A stretch of DNA of 47,182 bases, taken from positions 1-47,182 of the forward strand of contig JAXDNY010000128.1 in NCBI GenBank assembly GCA_034669145.1, in the 5' to 3' direction. The notes beneath the pieces were generated by a model that saw only the letters and a program-made list of their open reading frames with translations, searched no databases and was not told the origin of the DNA. This stretch comes from PALSA-894 sp034669145 (GTDB lineage: Bacteria; Pseudomonadota; Alphaproteobacteria; Rhizobiales; Xanthobacteraceae). Numbering within the stretch: position 1 is the first letter of the stretch; every line of letters starts with the position of its first letter. Made by a program: the position numbers and the translations under genes. Shown here piece after piece: positions 32,390 through 40,091 of this stretch.

Positions 32390-34096
32390 CTAGAAGAACT
32401 TGTAGTTCACGCCGATCTTGGCGGTGTGGATGCCGGGGAGTTCGTGGCTCGCGCAGAAGGTCAGGTTCGGCAGGAACAACCTGCCGCCGCCGGGGCCGCA
32501 AGCCACGACAGTGGTGTCCAGACCGAGATAGAGATACTCGGCCTTCAAAGTCCAATTCCCCACGAACGCCCATTCGGCGCCGCCGCCGGCCACGAAGAAC
32601 ACCGGGTTCGCGCTGCCGCGCGCGAGGAGCGCCTGGCTGCTGCAGTTCGCGCCGGTGGTGGTGCAGGTATCGATCGACTCCGCCGACGCATGGGTGAAGC
32701 CGACGCCGCCCTTGAGGTAGAACAGCACGTCGTTGACCGAATAGCCCAGCCGGCCGGCGATCGCGCCGTACCAGTTGCCGATCGTGGTGGTGTCGAAGGT
32801 GTCGTTGAAGCCGAACGCGAGATTGTACTGATTGTTGACGGTGGCACTCAGACGCATAACGCCGGCCTCCGCCTCGATGCCCCAGACGAAGCGCGACGAG
32901 GCAGGCTGCCAGTTACAGCCGAGCGTGCCGCCGCCCATGCCGCTGGCGGGGAGATTGTAGCTGTACGGCGCGGGCCTCGCGGACTCGCCGGCGCTCGAGT
33001 CGTAGAATGTGGTCTGGAGCAGCGGCGGCGGGCCGAACACTTGCTGGCCGTTGGTGGAGGGATCGAACGTATCGACCGGACCGCGGCTCCAGGCGGCGCC
33101 TGCGTAGCCGCCGGCGTAACAGCCGGACCAGTTGCTCCCCGGAGTGCCGGGCAGCGCGACCGACTTGGTCGCCATCTCGGGGCCGCCGAAGCGATAGTTC
33201 AGCCGCGCGGTAACCTGCTGCGAGAAGAGCGACACCGGCATTTCGACCGGCACTGCGGGAAGCAGCACGCCTGCGGCCGGCGCGATCGCGAGCGTGACAT
33301 TCCGCTTGCCGAAATCCGCAAAGCGATATTCGGCGCCGATGCTCCAGTTGTTCGACAAGGCATACTCGATGCCGCCGCCGAAGGTCACGCCGAGATAGTC
33401 CTGACTGGACCCGACGCCGGGCGCGCTGAAATTCTGCGGGGGCGCGCCCGCAAACGGGGCCAGCGCCGGACCGATGAGGGTCTGGAACGTGTAGTTGCCG
33501 CCTGTCTTGAGGCTGGTCACCGCAAGACCGCCGGTGGCATAGACCAGCAGGCGGTCGAATGCGTAGCCGACGCGGCCGCGCAGTGTCGCCTGCCACTGGC
33601 GCTCGATCGAGAAGGTGGCGAACGTGTTGCGCGTGATGTTGCCGCCGGGGAGCACGCCAGGGGTAAATTCGAGCAGCTGGCCGCTGAGCGTGTCGCGATT
33701 GCGCATCACCTGCGCGTCGGCTTCGAGGCCGTACACGATATTGCCGAACTGAAAATTGTAGCCGAGCTGCCCGCCGCCGATGAACGAGGCGCCGGACCTG
33801 GATTGAGCGATCGGCACGCTTTGGAAGCCGCCGGGGAAGCCGAAGAAGGGACTCGGGAATCCCGCAAAGGCGCCGTTCGGATCGATGAAGACGAAGCCCG
33901 GCGAGGTCAGGCGCAGCTGACCGGGATCGTTGCGGTCGATGACGGCGCCGGCGTTGAGGCCGATGTAGCCGCCGGCCCAGCTGAACTGCGCCGGCAGCGG
34001 CACGGCCTTGACCGGCATGTCGGCGGCTTGCGCGGCGCCTATTGCGACGAAAAGCGCGCTTGCGGAGATCGCAGCGTACAGCGCCGATTTGCTCAT
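32390..34096 (-). CDS. Tandem double-barrel Omp25/31-like porin
   Basis: A 568-residue protein has a signal peptide (ending AIGAAQAAD, about 26) followed by two complete eight-strand outer-membrane barrel domains. Barrel 1 runs about 38-303, opening FSWAGGYIGLNAG and closing VTARLNYRFG, with GGGIEYALSNNWSIGAEYRF between. Barrel 2 runs about 323-568, opening NWSGCYAGGYAGAAW and closing AKIGVNYKFF, with GGGAEWAFVGNWTLKAEYLY. Each half alone has the length of an Omp25/Omp31 or heme-type porin. A linker of about 20 residues joins them, with no second signal peptide. It probably folds as two adjacent barrels in the outer membrane. It lies between the two autotransporters on the same strand, with its own 5' spacer (34097-34275). 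Confidence 0.9.
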   Translation of the reverse strand: MSKSALYAAISASALFVAIGAAQAADMPVKAVPLPAQFSWAGGYIGLNAGAVIDRNDPGQLRLTSPGFVFIDPNGAFAGFPSPFFGFPGGFQSVPIAQSRSGASFIGGGQLGYNFQFGNIVYGLEADAQVMRNRDTLSGQLLEFTPGVLPGGNITRNTFATFSIERQWQATLRGRVGYAFDRLLVYATGGLAVTSLKTGGNYTFQTLIGPALAPFAGAPPQNFSAPGVGSSQDYLGVTFGGGIEYALSNNWSIGAEYRFADFGKRNVTLAIAPAAGVLLPAVPVEMPVSLFSQQVTARLNYRFGGPEMATKSVALPGTPGSNWSGCYAGGYAGAAWSRGPVDTFDPSTNGQQVFGPPPLLQTTFYDSSAGESARPAPYSYNLPASGMGGGTLGCNWQPASSRFVWGIEAEAGVMRLSATVNNQYNLAFGFNDTFDTTTIGNWYGAIAGRLGYSVNDVLFYLKGGVGFTHASAESIDTCTTTGANCSSQALLARGSANPVFFVAGGGAEWAFVGNWTLKAEYLYLGLDTTVVACGPGGGRLFLPNLTFCASHELPGIHTAKIGVNYKFF

Positions 34097-34275
34097 TACC
34101 GCCCCCGACGATCCGCCCCACCGGCGAATGAGTCACTGACCCAGCGACAATCAACTCAAGCTAGCATTGGGTTACCGCGCGCGGCTGTGACCTGATTGCA
34201 TCACGCTCCAACTTAACGCTGTTTTTCCACGTGACATGTTGCCGGTTCCGCCCCTGCCGGGCGGGCAAGCCGGCT

Positions 34276-35400
34276 TTAGAACTTCCAGGAGAACTTGCCC
34301 TTGGCGGCGTGGTCCTGGACGTGGCGCGCGAGCTGGCCGACGTAGGAGACGCCGAGCGTCGCGCTGCGGCCGATCGCGAGGTCGAGCCCGGCCTCGGCGA
34401 GCACGCTGTCGCGTGCGATCGGCACGCCCGCGGTGACGAACGGCGTGGCTGCATTCTGGAACGCGAGTACCGCGGTCGGCGTCACGTCGGTGAACGCGTG
34501 TTGCCAGGCAACGGAGGCGCGCGGCACCAGCATCATGTCGGCGGCGAGCGGGATCATGCCGGCGGCGCGGATGCCCAGCGTCGAGTAGCCGACCTCGAAC
34601 GCGTTTGCCGCCACCGCAAGTGCCGCCGCCCCTCCCCGCTCGTTGAATGCGTCGGTCTTCAGATGCACGAGAGCCGCGCCGGCGAACGGCTCGACCGCGA
34701 CTTTGCCGAACGCAAAGCCGTAACCCGCCTCGCCGAAGATCTGACCCGTGGCACCGTCGTAGCGCGCGGTCGCACGGTCGAAGAAGCCCGGGAACGCGAT
34801 GGTGCGGTCGGTATCGATGTTGTGCCATGCGTAAGCGCCGCCCGCGCGCAGATTGAGCGCGCCGAAGCGCCAGCCGCCGTAGCCCATCAGGTGCCCGGTT
34901 TCGACGTTCGCCGAGCCGCGTCCGTCGAGATTGTTGCGCGAGGCCGTGTAGCCGGCAGCGATGCCGAGCCGGCCGTCGCTGCCGACACGGGTATCGGCCC
35001 CGGTGAAGAAGCCCGCGAGATCGCGCCGCACCGCCGCGGCATTGCCGTCGGTGTCGAACTTTCCGCGCGCGCCAAACCCCTGCGCCCAGAACACGACGTC
35101 GGAACCCGGCTGCGAGACAAAAGGCGGCGCCTTGGTGACGATCGGCGACTTGCCGTAGGCGAGCGCGCCAAGTTCTTCGCCGTTCGAAAAGGCCTGCGGC
35201 CCTCCCATCGAGAGCGACGCCATGCCGGAGTCGCCGCCATACGACGCCTGGCGCAAGCGCCCGAGCACGGCGGCACGCGCGTACAAGCTCTCGTCCACCA
35301 GCACGCCCGCGGTCGAGGCGTGCACTTCGCCCGACAACTGATCGAGCGCAGCGGGAAGCTGCGCGGCGGTGAGATTGAACAGCGCAACGAACGGCGCCGA
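34276..35400 (-). repeat. Direct repeat copy B: autotransporter barrel block
   Basis: This is the barrel-encoding end of the second autotransporter, in the same orientation as copy A (29097-30220). Recombination between the copies would delete about 5.2 kb including the double-barrel porin gene and leave one hybrid autotransporter. Boundaries are approximate. Confidence 0.8.
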
Positions 35401-38166
35401 CTGGCTGCCCGCCGCAATCGCCTTGTCGACGGCGCCGGCGACGGCGCGCTGATTGGGCGTCGCTCCGGCAACGAACGGTGAGAGCTCGTTGGGATCGAGC
35501 ACCAGGTAGACGTTGTTGGCGTCGTATTCGATGTGCGGCTTGGTGATGCCGAAGCTGCCGCTGACCGCGAGATTGGCGAACGTGCCGGAGACGCCGCCGG
35601 TCGCGTTGAGCACCGTGTACTTCTTGCCGACGGTGTAGAGGCCCCCGGTTGCGATTGCGCTGAGCGTTCCGGCGAGCGCGGCGCTACCGGGCGCGCCCGT
35701 GACGTTGGTCTTGTCGGCCGCCGTCGGCGAGACCTCGACGATGTAATTGCCGGGGCCGACAAAACTGAGACTGCCGTTGATCGAGATCGTGCCGATCGAA
35801 TTGCCGGGCGAGAGCGTGCCGCCATTGATCGTGGTCTTCGGCAGCGTGCCTGTGCCGCCGAGCGTGCCGCCCGTATTCACTGTCACGCCGCTGGATGTCG
35901 CGATCGAGCCGTTCACGATCAGCGTTCCGGCGTTCACGCTCGTGGCGCCGGTATAGCTGTGGGTGGCACCGAATATCGTTGTGCCCGTGCCGTTCTGCTG
36001 CACGGCGCCGGTGCCGGAGATGACGGCATCGAAGTCGTAGATATTGGAGCGATTGAACGCCAGAATGCCGAGGTTAGTGACGAGGCTCGACGCGATCGCG
36101 CCCGTCGTCCCGCCAGCACCGAGTTGAAGCGTGCCGCCGCTGATGACCGTATTGCCGGTGTATGTATTGTTGGCGGTGAAGATCGTCGTGCCGCTACCTG
36201 CTTGTTCGAACCTGCCCGCCCCGGAGATCAGTCCGGCGAAGGTGAACACGTCCGAGCGGACGATCGCGAAATTGGCATCGTTGCGCACATCGCCGAGGAT
36301 CGATCCGCTCGCGCCGCTGTTGCCGAGTTGCAACGTGCCGCGGTCGATAAAGGTACCGCCCGTATAGGTGTTCGCCGCCGTGAAAATCAGCGTGCCGGTG
36401 CCGGTCTTGACCAATTCGCCCGGCGTAGCGCCATCGGTGATCGGCGCCGACATCGTCACCACACCGACGGTCGGGACATTGACCGTCGGGTCGCCCGCGA
36501 TGCTGGTCGGATGCGTGAAATTAAAGAAGCCGTTGAGTTGCAGCGTCGTGCCGTTGAGCAGCGCGAGCGGCCCGGTGCCGATATTGTTGTTGGCGGAAAT
36601 GCTCAGCGTGCCGCCCGCGAGCGTGGTGCCGCCGGAGTAAGTATTCGGACCGGTGAGCGCCAACGTTCCCGGACCGAGCTTGGTCAGTCCGCCTGGCCCG
36701 CCGAGCGTCTGGCCGACCGTGAACGTGTTCGCCGCATTGGCGATATCGAAACCGCCGCCGCCGTTCGCCCAGTTGATCGCGCGCGTCGTGTTGTGGAACG
36801 TCGTGCCGGTCACTTGCAGGATGCCGCCGTCGAAGGTCAGCGCGCCCGCGACGTTGCCGAGATTGGCCTCCTGCGACACCGACACCGTTCCGCCGGCAAA
36901 CGTGGTGCCGCCCGAATAGGTGTTGAGGCCGGACAGAGTCATCGTGCCGGTGCCGACTTTCACCAGCGCGCCGGGGCCGGGGGGCCCACAGCCGCATGGG
37001 TTGAAGTCGGCGATGACGCCGCTCACTTCGGTCGAGAGATTGTTGCCGCCGACACTCAGGATGTTGCCGGCGCCGATGAAATAGGTGCCCCCGCCCTCGA
37101 TCGAACCAGCGGTGATGCGCCCGTCATTGGCGAGGCCCTTGGTGGCGGAGAAATCGACAATGCCGCCGGCGTCGGTGATGAACCGTGCATTGCCTCCGGT
37201 CGATCTGTCGAAGAACTGCACGAAACTGCCGGTCCGCGTGATGATAGTGGCGTCCTCGGCCGTCGTGCGGTTGTTGAAGACGGTGGCGCCGCCGTTGCGG
37301 TTGGTGATCGTGGCGGAGCCGGCCGTAGCCTGGTTGAAGAACAGCGTGATGCCGCTGTTGTTGGTGATGTCGGCGTGGTCGGCGCTGCTCCTGTTCTCGA
37401 AGCTGGTGCCGCTGAGATCCCGGTTGGTGATGCTGGCGGTGCCGGCCTTGCTCATGTCGAAGAACAAGGTGCCGCCGCCGTTGCGGTTGGTGATGGTGGC
37501 AAACGCCGCATTCGCATCGTTGAAGAATTGCGTGATGCCGCCATTGTTGGTGATGTCGGCATGCCCGGCGTTGCTGCTCCGCATGAAGTCGGTTGCGCTG
37601 AAGGCCCGGTTGGTGATGGTCGCGTCGGCGGCACTGCTGTCGTTGCCGAACGTGGTGACCCCGCCGGCGCGGTTGGTGATGTCGGCGGTGCCGGCTAAGC
37701 TGCTCTGTCGGAAATCCACGCGGCCGCCAACATTGGCTACGGTCGCATTCCCCGATGTGCTGCTGTTCCGGAATGACAGGAGGCCACCGTCGACCGCGAA
37801 AACCGGCGCAGGAGCCGATGGATTGATGACGCCGGCGCCGGTGATGCGGAATTCCTGACACGCGCAAATGTCGAACGTGTAAACCTGAAGTCCAGGCGTG
37901 AAGTTCAACGTTTGGACTGTCGTTACCGCGTTGGCGAAGACGATCCCCGCGCTACCGGCGCCGTTGAAGGTCGCCGTTCCCGATGGGACGGTGGCGGGAG
38001 CCCAGTTTGCATTGGTATTCCAATCTGCAACCGGGCCAGCCGCGACCCACGTCCCGTCTTGCGCAGCCGCAGGCGCGGCGATCAACGTGCTCGACGCAAG
38101 CAGCGCCGCGCGCAGATGCGCAAGATGACGATGGTGGTGAAACGCCACGCCCAACCCCAAATTCAC
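34276..38166 (-). CDS. Type V autotransporter, paralog 2 (long passenger)
   Basis: A protein of about 1296 residues has a signal region ending STLIAAPAAAQ (36) and the passenger opening DGTWVAAGPVADWNTNANW. Next comes a nine-unit repeat of about 21 residues (A-T/D-I-T-N-R/N with GG-x-T-x-F, about 125-332). Then five autotransporter-associated strand repeats follow (for example TGTMTLSGLNTYSGGTT and PGTLALTGPNTYSGGTT), against one in paralog 1. The barrel (about the last 290 residues) is nearly identical to paralog 1 and ends KGKFSWKF. Cysteines occur as DICACQ and NPCGCGPPG. The start is probably GTG ending at 38166 (MNLGLGVAFHHH); GTG ending at 38148 is possible. The frame stays open further upstream into moaB, but that is a shadow. 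Confidence 0.9.
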   Translation of the reverse strand: MNLGLGVAFHHHRHLAHLRAALLASSTLIAAPAAAQDGTWVAAGPVADWNTNANWAPATVPSGTATFNGAGSAGIVFANAVTTVQTLNFTPGLQVYTFDICACQEFRITGAGVINPSAPAPVFAVDGGLLSFRNSSTSGNATVANVGGRVDFRQSSLAGTADITNRAGGVTTFGNDSSAADATITNRAFSATDFMRSSNAGHADITNNGGITQFFNDANAAFATITNRNGGGTLFFDMSKAGTASITNRDLSGTSFENRSSADHADITNNSGITLFFNQATAGSATITNRNGGATVFNNRTTAEDATIITRTGSFVQFFDRSTGGNARFITDAGGIVDFSATKGLANDGRITAGSIEGGGTYFIGAGNILSVGGNNLSTEVSGVIADFNPCGCGPPGPGALVKVGTGTMTLSGLNTYSGGTTFAGGTVSVSQEANLGNVAGALTFDGGILQVTGTTFHNTTRAINWANGGGGFDIANAANTFTVGQTLGGPGGLTKLGPGTLALTGPNTYSGGTTLAGGTLSISANNNIGTGPLALLNGTTLQLNGFFNFTHPTSIAGDPTVNVPTVGVVTMSAPITDGATPGELVKTGTGTLIFTAANTYTGGTFIDRGTLQLGNSGASGSILGDVRNDANFAIVRSDVFTFAGLISGAGRFEQAGSGTTIFTANNTYTGNTVISGGTLQLGAGGTTGAIASSLVTNLGILAFNRSNIYDFDAVISGTGAVQQNGTGTTIFGATHSYTGATSVNAGTLIVNGSIATSSGVTVNTGGTLGGTGTLPKTTINGGTLSPGNSIGTISINGSLSFVGPGNYIVEVSPTAADKTNVTGAPGSAALAGTLSAIATGGLYTVGKKYTVLNATGGVSGTFANLAVSGSFGITKPHIEYDANNVYLVLDPNELSPFVAGATPNQRAVAGAVDKAIAAGSQSAPFVALFNLTAAQLPAALDQLSGEVHASTAGVLVDESLYARAAVLGRLRQASYGGDSGMASLSMGGPQAFSNGEELGALAYGKSPIVTKAPPFVSQPGSDVVFWAQGFGARGKFDTDGNAAAVRRDLAGFFTGADTRVGSDGRLGIAAGYTASRNNLDGRGSANVETGHLMGYGGWRFGALNLRAGGAYAWHNIDTDRTIAFPGFFDRATARYDGATGQIFGEAGYGFAFGKVAVEPFAGAALVHLKTDAFNERGGAAALAVAANAFEVGYSTLGIRAAGMIPLAADMMLVPRASVAWQHAFTDVTPTAVLAFQNAATPFVTAGVPIARDSVLAEAGLDLAIGRSATLGVSYVGQLARHVQDHAAKGKFSWKF
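37171..37794 (-). repeat. Passenger repeat array of about 63 bases, paralog 2
   Basis: On the plus strand GTTGGTGATG recurs about every 60-63 bases (near 37360, 37424, 37486, 37547, 37609 and 37673). The protein units include AGTADITNRAGGVTTF, AADATITNRAFSATDF, AGHADITNNGGITQFF, AFATITNRNGGGTLFF, AGTASITNRDLSGTSF, ADHADITNNSGITLFF, AGSATITNRNGGATVF and AEDATIITRTGSFVQFF. The regular 21-residue period fits one beta-helix coil per unit. Confidence 0.85.
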
Positions 38167-38232
38167 GCCGCTCGCCCGCGCTTGCGCCTGGCGGCGCAAA
38201 CGCCCTCGGCCCGTCGGACGGGCTCTTTGGAG

Positions 38233-38274
38233 TTCAAACTTATACGGATTGGCGCCCCGCGCACGGCCCCAGCG
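38233..38274 (-). promoter_or_regulatory. Shared upstream element, autotransporter paralog 2
   Basis: The coding strand reads CGCTGGGGCC, 22 bases, then TAAGTTTGAA (preceded by TA, giving TATAAG), about 66 bases before the proposed GTG start. It matches the element upstream of paralog 1. The match supports common control and a start codon near 38166 rather than farther upstream. Confidence 0.4.
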
Positions 38275-38339
38275 CGGCAGGCGGACGCATTGCCGGCGCG
38301 GTGTGCGGAAACCGCAACACTTCGGCGCAGCCTGTGGGC

Positions 38340-38900
38340 TTATGCGGGTTTTTTCGCCTTGCCCCGGCGCAAATGCTCGTCGAGCCGCGGCATGATCTCG
38401 ACGAAGTTGCACGGGCGGTAGCGGTAATCCAGCTGGTGCAGGAGGATCTCGTCCCAGGCGTCGCGACAGGCGCCGGGCGAACCCGGCAAGCAGAAGATGT
38501 AGGTCGCGCCCGCCACGCCCGCGGTGGCGCGCGTCTGGATCGCCGAGGTTCCGATCTTGGCGTGACTGACCATCAGAAAGAGCGTGGAGAAGCCCTCCAT
38601 GCGCTTCTCGAACAGAGGTTCGAGCGCCTCCGGCGTCACGTCGCGGCCGGTGAAGCCGGTGCCGCCGGTGGAGATGATCACATCGATGCTTGCGTCCGCG
38701 ATCCACATCCTCGCCTGAGCGCGGATTTTCTCGACATCGTCGGTGACGATCGCGCGCGCCGCGACCGCGTGGCCCGCCTTGGCGATGCGCTCGGCAAGTG
38801 TCGAACCCGACTTGTCGTCGTCGAGCGAGCGTGTGTCCGAAACGGTCAACACCGCGATCCTGAGCGGGATGAACGCGCGGGCCTCATCGATGCCGGGCAT
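38340..38900 (-). CDS. moaB: Molybdenum cofactor biosynthesis protein B
   Basis: This 186-residue MoaB/MogA-family protein is linked to adenylylation of molybdopterin during Moco synthesis. Landmarks are LRIAVLTVSDTRSLDDDKSG near the N-terminus, VDVIISTGGTGFTGRDVTPEA-type ligand loop (residues IDVIISTGGTGFTGRDV), LEPLFEKRMEGFSTLFLMVS and IFCLPGSPGACRDAW. The start is ATG ending at 38900 (MPGIDEARAF), five bases after the stop of the metallopeptidase gene, so the two are probably cotranscribed. The protein ends with a basic tail RRGKAKKPA. No other moa genes are present in the window. Confidence 0.95.
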   Translation of the reverse strand: MPGIDEARAFIPLRIAVLTVSDTRSLDDDKSGSTLAERIAKAGHAVAARAIVTDDVEKIRAQARMWIADASIDVIISTGGTGFTGRDVTPEALEPLFEKRMEGFSTLFLMVSHAKIGTSAIQTRATAGVAGATYIFCLPGSPGACRDAWDEILLHQLDYRYRPCNFVEIMPRLDEHLRRGKAKKPA

Positions 38901-38905
38901 GAAGT

Positions 38906-39832
38906 CTAAAGCTGCGCCGCCGCAAACGTGTTGCAGGCCGCGACCGTGCCGGATTTCAGCCCGGTCTGGAACCAGCGCTGGCGCTGTTCGGAGGAGCCGT
39001 GGGTGAAGCTGTCGGGGATGGCGTAGCCCTGTGCCTGCTTCTGCAGGCGGTCGTCGCCGATCGCCGCCGCAGTGCGCATGGCGGCTTCGACATCGCCCGG
39101 CTGGATCAGCTGCCACTGCTTGTCGGCGCGCGCGGCCCAGATGCCGGCGAAGCAATCGGCCTGCAGCTCGACCCTCACCTGCAGGTGGTTAGCCTCGGTC
39201 TTGCTCAAGCCGCGCTGCTGTTGCTGCACCTTCGGCAGGATACCGAGCTGGTTCTGCACATGATGGCCGATCTCATGCGCGATCACGTAGGCCTGCGCGA
39301 ATTGGCACGAGCTCGATCCCGCATCGCAGCCTTTGAACCGGCGCTCGAGATCGCGGAAGAACGAGGTATCGAGATAGATCTTCTGGTCGGGCGGGCAATA
39401 GAACGGCCCCATCGCGGACTGCGCCATGCCGCAGGCATCCGCGCGGGTCGCGCCGCTGAACATCACCAGGGTCGGCGGCTTGTAGCGCTGGCCGGCAGCT
39501 TCAAAGATCAGCTTCCATTGCACGTCGGCGCTGCCAAGGATGCGCGCAACGAATTTACCCATCTCGTCGCTCGGCGCGCCGGTTTTCCCGGAAGGCTGGC
39601 TCGGCGCTTGCTGGCCGGGCCGATCCCCCATGACCATCTCGGCGCCGCCGATCAGCAGGCGCGGATCGATCCCGAGCGCATAGCCGACGATGCCGAGGAT
39701 AACGATGGTACCGATTCCAAGGCCGCCGCGGCCGCCCATCGGGAGGCCGAAACCGCCGCCGCCGCCGCCGCCGGATGAATCGCCGCGGCGATCCTCGATA
39801 TTGTCGCTCTGCGGCAGCTCGTCGTAACGCAT
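38906..39832 (-). CDS. YpfJ-family neutral zinc metallopeptidase
   Basis: This membrane-anchored protein of about 308 residues has the HEIGH zinc motif at 186-190 (VIAHEIGHHVQNQLG). A Gly-rich stretch (residues 20-38) precedes one N-terminal span (GIGTIVILGIVGYALGI). PFYCPPDQKIYLDTSFF and LQVRVELQADCFAGIWA carry further family residues, including the third zinc ligand Glu. The end SFTHGSSEQRQRWFQTG is diagnostic of the YpfJ/KPN_02809 family. Protease activity is presumed and substrates are unknown. The start is ATG ending at 39832, with GGAGGAG ahead (MRYDELPQSDNIEDRRG). It diverges from ccrM. Confidence 0.93.
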   Translation of the reverse strand: MRYDELPQSDNIEDRRGDSSGGGGGGGFGLPMGGRGGLGIGTIVILGIVGYALGIDPRLLIGGAEMVMGDRPGQQAPSQPSGKTGAPSDEMGKFVARILGSADVQWKLIFEAAGQRYKPPTLVMFSGATRADACGMAQSAMGPFYCPPDQKIYLDTSFFRDLERRFKGCDAGSSSCQFAQAYVIAHEIGHHVQNQLGILPKVQQQQRGLSKTEANHLQVRVELQADCFAGIWAARADKQWQLIQPGDVEAAMRTAAAIGDDRLQKQAQGYAIPDSFTHGSSEQRQRWFQTGLKSGTVAACNTFAAAQL

Positions 39833-39999
39833 CGTCTCCTCCAGTCGCCCGTTTTCAATTGTCGCTGACCGGCGCACTCAAGTCCATCGGCCGGGTCCTG
39901 AGGCCGCACTGCACCATGACCAGCCGCCAAAGCATCAACGCCCGAGAGGGCGATATGGTTACTACTTGGCTAACAAGAAAATTCATATTTTCCGATAGC

Positions 40000-40014
40000 T
40001 TAAGTCTGTTTTTA
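40000..40014 (+). promoter_or_regulatory. Possible CtrA-type half-site pair upstream of ccrM
   Basis: TTAA-N7-TTTA lies 78 bases before the ccrM start. It departs by one base from the TTAA-N7-TTAA CtrA consensus, in the most AT-rich part (39970-40015) of the ypfJ-ccrM spacer. ccrM is a CtrA target in Caulobacter, so the match is plausible. A single near-consensus site is weak evidence. Confidence 0.35.
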
Positions 40015-40091
40015 CCTTGGGCCGCCATGATGGCCGCAGTCGGTTGTCAGGTATTCGCGTCTCCGACCGCGTACCCGAGTGATGTAAAGTC

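Noticed and set aside
37171..37794. Regular 60-63-base repeats read as a CRISPR array
   Set aside because: The spacing has no unique spacers, the frame is coding throughout, and each unit encodes a passenger repeat.
38167..38706. N-terminal extension of the second autotransporter by 180 residues
   Set aside because: It overlaps moaB, reads as Arg-rich noise, and lies upstream of a good signal peptide and the shared promoter-like element.
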